The notes under the pieces are model-generated. The model made no database searches. It saw only the letters and a list, made by a program, of their open reading frames with translations, and was not told the DNA's origin. A program made the translations under genes and the position numbers. Positions 8,505 to 11,410 of a DNA stretch of 11,410 nt are shown here, piece after piece. Source of the stretch: Blastocatellia bacterium (GTDB lineage: Bacteria; Acidobacteriota; Blastocatellia; Pyrinomonadales; Pyrinomonadaceae); NCBI GenBank assembly GCA_003175865.1, contig PSRF01000031.1, positions 1 through 11,410 on the forward strand. Direction: 5' to 3'. Every line of letters begins with the position of its first letter. The first letter of the stretch is position 1.

Positions 8505-9164
8505 CTAAGCTTCAGTCACAAGGGGGGCAATCGTGATGTCGACAGTCCTGTCGTGGTCGACATTTAAAACAAAACTCGCGTATGACGTTGTCAGTTGCTT
8601 CGGATCTTCGCCGCCAGGCCAGATCGAGGTCATTGCGTAGTTTTCTGCTGTTTCACGCGTTGAAGATTTGCTGTGATAACCAACGGCGAGACTGTACGAA
8701 CCCTCCAGCACACTCAATTCAAAACTATCGCTGTCCAGGCGTTGTTGATAGAACCACGACTCGATAACGTTCTCGTCGACAATGTTGAAGAATTTCTCCA
8801 AACCCTCAGGAATTCCGTGCACGTGGAGAGGATCGATTCGAAGAAGCAAATAAGGTGGCCACCCTTCGGCTGACTTGATATGTCCACGGATTGAGTGAAG
8901 CTCATCGTTTTTTATATCTACGCGTATTGCTTCGCGTTCGCGCAGAGTGATCGTTCGCTGGACGATTGCGAGGACCGGGCCTTGGACCTTGGCCATTACA
9001 ATGGCGCTACTGGGCAGTTGGTTTTCAGGTAAATTGAATTGGAAGACACCGAACGTGTCACTTGTCGCACTTCCCAACAACTGGTTCATGTCGGTAGAGA
9101 TCAGTAACACTCGGCCTTCTGCGAGTGGTCTGCCATCAAAGTTGAGAGTGCCGTTTATCATCAC
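8505..9164 (-). CDS. Small two-domain beta-sandwich protein (carboxypeptidase-regulatory-like)
   Basis: This encodes 219 residues. The start could be GTG at 9164 or the adjoining ATG at 9161; both lie about 20 nt after the stop of the upstream DUF4157 gene. Residues 3-43 read INGTLNFDGRPLAEG, then a beta stretch, then TSDTFGVFQFNLP. This is the pattern of carboxypeptidase-regulatory/transthyretin-like beta-sandwich domains (G-x-dG-x-PL-x-G ... T-d-x-G-x-F-x-F). A second half, 88-219, again looks beta-rich and starts HSIRGHIKSAEG. There is no signal peptide, lipobox or membrane segment, unlike most secreted proteins with this domain, so it probably acts in the cytoplasm or as part of the particle or cargo. 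It contains no cysteine. Its role is unknown; a structural or binding accessory to the flanking DUF4157 proteins is inferred from position only. Confidence 0.88.
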   Translation of the reverse strand: MMINGTLNFDGRPLAEGRVLLISTDMNQLLGSATSDTFGVFQFNLPENQLPSSAIVMAKVQGPVLAIVQRTITLREREAIRVDIKNDELHSIRGHIKSAEGWPPYLLLRIDPLHVHGIPEGLEKFFNIVDENVIESWFYQQRLDSDSFELSVLEGSYSLAVGYHSKSSTRETAENYAMTSIWPGGEDPKQLTTSYASFVLNVDHDRTVDITIAPLVTEA

Positions 9165-9182
9165 TTTCTTACTCGCGGTGAC

Positions 9183-10661
9183 TCACTGAATGTAGTCAAA
9201 TCTTGGATACTCTTTGACGAGTTCCCTCTTGAAATCAGAAGGCATGCCTGTCGCCGCTGAGCCCGATTGAAAAGTAGTAGTTCTCGTTACGCTGGTCTTT
9301 GATGTGTATTCCCACGTTACAACGAGAGAAACACGGTAGATGGTCTTGTATTCGCGAACTAAGAAATCATCGAAGTGATCTTTCTCTATTACTTTGGTTG
9401 CTCCTGCATCAAACTGCTTTGCAATGATGTCTGAGAATTCTCCGGGACGGTCGTAGATCGTGGTTCCAGTAGTGGTCCGGATGTTTATGCCGCCCACCTC
9501 ATAAAGAGGAGTGTCCGTCTTCGCCGAATCAACGTGATACTTCGGCGAGGTGGGATCAGTTGTCAGGTCCACCGTTCGGCCGCCTTGGACTGGAAGACCG
9601 GTTGCAGCGACATGTTTCACCGAACCATCAGTCTGCGTCGACAGAATCTCTGACCAAAGAAATTGAATCCAACGAGACTCTTCCGACTTTCCCCCTGAAT
9701 AACCGATCGAAAATCCTCCTGTACGCGTCGCCTCGCCCACCTTGTATTCAACTTCAGTGTGGACCGAGACTTCGCCGTCGCCGACCTTCTCTTTGAGCTT
9801 TTCAGTACCAGCTTTGACCGGTGTGAGAGACGTCTCAGGTTTTGCGGGAGGCGGGGCGTTCAAGTGAAAGAGAGCTTGAGCCTGTGCATCGCCGCTGAGT
9901 GAGAGTCGTATCTCCGCTTCAAGGTCACTTCTGAACCTGGCAGCATACGCGTCTTTAACCTTCTTAATTTTTGTGGCATCGCGATTCAACGATTTCAAAA
10001 GATCGATAATTGCTGGCTCATCTACTCCAACTCCTGCAATTGCATCGTGCAACTTCTGCGCAACTTCGGCTTCCGTTAACGGTGCGCGATGAATCGAACC
10101 CGGCGTTGGCAACGACATCCGCTCCACGTGGCGCCACCTTGCCGAACTCGGGTATCTTCCTATCGAATCTGCTTCTCGTTCGCTGGGATCGTCGTTAGAA
10201 ACAATGTCCGTTTGAGAGAGTAATCGCGTTGATTGCTCGGATGGTTCATTGAGCAGTGCATGTGTGAGTTCGTGGGCTAGCAGCTCCCTGCCTTCGGAAG
10301 CAAAAGGGGCATATTTGCCTCGGCCAAAATAGATATCGCGTCCTTGTGTGTAAGCGGCTGCGCCAAGTGAGTCAGCTGACTTTGCCGCGCTGTTGTCAGT
10401 ATGAAGATGGATGCCGGCGCGGTCTCGCTCTTCTGATGAGTCAATCAGCGTATCAATACGATTAGCATCTGATTCCTTGTCGCGACTACTGCGGTTTGCA
10501 TCTTTACCTCCGACAAGATGCTGTACAGATTGATTACCGGCAGCTCGTTGTAGGTCCAGGAGTGACGCCGCAGCAGGGTGTACACTATCGGCGGCCGAAT
10601 CTTCTTCTGCTTTGTCAGCTTCGGATACACGGGTTTTGTTTTTGAAAAACCACCACGACAT
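9183..10661 (-). CDS. DUF4157 (eCIS core domain) protein with an annexin-like repeat and beta-rich C-terminus
   Basis: This encodes 492 residues. The ATG overlaps the stop of the upstream gene by one base (TGATG), which indicates reinitiation. Residues 34-50 hold the family lead-in (LLDLQRAAGNQSVQHLV). The DUF4157 core is at 80-167: LGAAAYTQGRDIYF, HELTH at 130-134 and E161xxxD165, so the candidate zinc ligands H130, H134 and E161 are all present. A SIHR at 189-192 ends the module where the sister proteins have IQR. Residues 197-268 match an annexin repeat (GVGVDE loop at 210-215, then a helix pattern ending LSLSG). The classical acidic calcium-cap residue appears to be Ser254 in a hand alignment. 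Residues 285-492 are rich in Thr/Val beta strands and unrecognised. Unlike its two paralogues it has no four-Cys knuckle, and I see no cysteine at all. Likely an eCIS cargo or accessory protein. Confidence 0.94.
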   Translation of the reverse strand: MSWWFFKNKTRVSEADKAEEDSAADSVHPAAASLLDLQRAAGNQSVQHLVGGKDANRSSRDKESDANRIDTLIDSSEERDRAGIHLHTDNSAAKSADSLGAAAYTQGRDIYFGRGKYAPFASEGRELLAHELTHALLNEPSEQSTRLLSQTDIVSNDDPSEREADSIGRYPSSARWRHVERMSLPTPGSIHRAPLTEAEVAQKLHDAIAGVGVDEPAIIDLLKSLNRDATKIKKVKDAYAARFRSDLEAEIRLSLSGDAQAQALFHLNAPPPAKPETSLTPVKAGTEKLKEKVGDGEVSVHTEVEYKVGEATRTGGFSIGYSGGKSEESRWIQFLWSEILSTQTDGSVKHVAATGLPVQGGRTVDLTTDPTSPKYHVDSAKTDTPLYEVGGINIRTTTGTTIYDRPGEFSDIIAKQFDAGATKVIEKDHFDDFLVREYKTIYRVSLVVTWEYTSKTSVTRTTTFQSGSAATGMPSDFKRELVKEYPRFDYIQ

Positions 10662-11392
10662 CAGCTTGCATTCGCATCTCGAGATTCGACGTCTGACTTA
10701 AAGAGCTGTTCAAGCTCGGGATTGATAATCTTGTTTTCAAAATCCACCCACACTCGTTTGTCCTTACTACAGTCGTAACCGCGACATGGTAGTGGTCGTT
10801 TGTCACGCACCGTACAGCTACTAGTCTGGCGATCGAGATGGCGGCAATAGCCATCAGCATCTTGAGCAATCAGATATGGTCTGCCGAGATCCCACTTGAT
10901 CACTCCCTCTTCCACATCCTGTTGCGAGAGAGCAAAACTCATCCGACAGCACGCCGCTTTGCAGAGATGAACTCGGTTCTCACAATCAATCTCGACTGTT
11001 TCCGAAAAGTTGTACTTATCACGTTCATCCTCCTGCATTGCTACGCCCATTCCGCCATCTAGAAACTTGTCGAGGAGTCGAGCGGCAACTTCGCGTTTCT
11101 TGACTTCGAGTTGATCAATTTCCACCAAGCCTTTTTCCGTTAACACTTCAATCAGCGCATAGAGAAAGGAAGCACTCTCCAATAGCTTGCTCGTATTTGA
11201 ATTCAATCGGCTGTGGCAGTAGAGCAAACCACCAGCGACTTCATTGCGCCGCAGTGATTGAATATTGACCAGTTGTGTCATTTGACGATCCTCAATGTCA
11301 TCAATTTCCAATGCGGCAGACTGTCCAGTCTGCCGTGCGGAGCCGCGCGAAGAGTGTCGTTCCGGAACTAACGTCTCCTCGGGCGATGCCAC
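10661..11392 (-). CDS. YkgJ-type CxxxCC cysteine-cluster protein, first gene of the visible operon
   Basis: The frame is open from the stop at 10661 up to the window edge. A GTG at 11392 gives 243 residues, but translation could begin outside the window, or at ATG 11281 (206 residues), which has a GAGG 8 nt upstream. I find 11281 attractive because the first 37 residues are low-complexity and overlap a perfect palindrome. Eight cysteines are clustered: C137, C144, C148, C149, C183, C193, C203 and C208. The CKAACC block and the later RPLPCRGYDC are the signature of the zinc/iron-chelating CxxCxxCC (YkgJ, PF03692-type) family. The N-terminal part (38-115) is helical. Members of this family are thought to bind metal and may act in oxidative modification; the target here is unknown. 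It is coupled by a one-base overlap to the annexin-like DUF4157 gene. Confidence 0.88.
   Translation of the reverse strand: MASPEETLVPERHSSRGSARQTGQSAALEIDDIEDRQMTQLVNIQSLRRNEVAGGLLYCHSRLNSNTSKLLESASFLYALIEVLTEKGLVEIDQLEVKKREVAARLLDKFLDGGMGVAMQEDERDKYNFSETVEIDCENRVHLCKAACCRMSFALSQQDVEEGVIKWDLGRPYLIAQDADGYCRHLDRQTSSCTVRDKRPLPCRGYDCSKDKRVWVDFENKIINPELEQLFKSDVESRDANAS
11290..11293 (-). promoter_or_regulatory. Candidate ribosome binding site GAGG for an internal start at 11281
   Basis: On the minus strand GAGG is followed by an 8-nt spacer and ATG (11279-11281). This is the best ribosome-binding match near the 5' end of the cysteine-cluster gene. It argues for a 206-residue protein rather than the longer GTG-started form. 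Confidence 0.45.
11314..11335. repeat. Perfect 10-bp-arm palindrome (CGGCAGACTG-TC-CAGTCTGCCG)
   Basis: Two perfectly complementary 10-base arms flank a two-base centre. The element lies just upstream of the possible start at 11281 and inside the longer open frame. As RNA it could fold with a four-base loop and a nine-pair stem. No T run follows on either side, so it is not a typical intrinsic terminator. A REP-like intergenic repeat or an operator are the main options. Confidence 0.6.
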
Positions 11393-11393
11393 C

Positions 11394-11404
11394 GCAGACT
11401 GGAC
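11394..11404. repeat. Second copy of the palindrome half-site (GCAGACTGGAC)
   Basis: These eleven bases are the exact reverse complement of 11323-11333 inside the palindrome, 60 nt away. The two could pair as an 11-bp stem with a large loop, competing with the local hairpin, or they could be parts of clustered REP-like repeats continuing past the window edge. Confidence 0.5.
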
Positions 11405-11410
11405 GGCTTG

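Noticed and set aside
11314..11335. Palindrome as an intrinsic terminator
   Set aside because: No T tract follows on either strand, and it lies at the 5' end of the first visible gene rather than after a gene.
1..11410. Structural genes of a contractile injection particle, tRNA genes, CRISPR arrays or insertion sequences
   Set aside because: None of the long frames shows sheath, tube, LysM, spike, PAAR or AAA+ motifs, and no regular repeat array, cloverleaf or transposase was seen.

Overview
All recognisable genes in this window lie on the minus strand and read from about 11.4 kb down to position 1. There are six genes with almost no space between them: a CxxxCC cysteine-cluster protein (10661-11392), a DUF4157 protein with an annexin-like repeat (9183-10661), a small beta-sandwich protein (8505-9164), a giant 1819-residue DUF4157 protein carrying a metallo-beta-lactamase fold (2972-8431), a two-CxxC protein (2091-2975) and a third DUF4157 protein that runs off the window (1-2087). 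Three junctions overlap or nearly touch (1 nt overlap, 4 nt overlap, 3 nt gap). The only sizeable gaps are 18 nt and 73 nt, so this looks like one transcript with translational coupling.

The unifying theme is DUF4157, called the eCIS core domain because it is the hallmark accessory domain of extracellular contractile injection system loci (phage-tail-like particles of the Afp/PVC/MAC kind). Each of the three copies has the block LGAxAYTxGRDIYF, then HELTH, then a downstream Glu that fits the gluzincin metallopeptidase pattern. After this shared front end each protein has a different C-terminal payload: (a) a ComEC-like metallo-beta-lactamase domain plus long helical and hydrophobic regions, (b) an annexin-like four-helix repeat plus a beta-rich domain, and (c) amphipathic helices with a hydrophobic hairpin. 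None has a signal peptide. The simplest reading is a cargo or accessory operon of an eCIS, with a common N-terminal module used for loading or processing. No sheath, tube, baseplate, spike or AAA+ ATPase gene is in the window, so the link to an injection particle is an inference from the domain family.

The small genes between the large ones are probably accessory: the cysteine-cluster protein (metal binding or modification), the beta-sandwich protein and the paired-CxxC protein. Their roles are not known.

Organism: base composition looks moderate, near half GC by eye, and coding density is close to total. An environmental bacterium fits. Acidobacteriota or another phylum rich in DUF4157 loci is possible, but nothing here fixes the taxonomy. 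There are no tRNA or rRNA genes, CRISPR arrays or insertion sequences. Short inverted repeats sit at the upstream edge (11314-11404) and in the 73 nt gap. No stretch over 300 nt lacks a gene.
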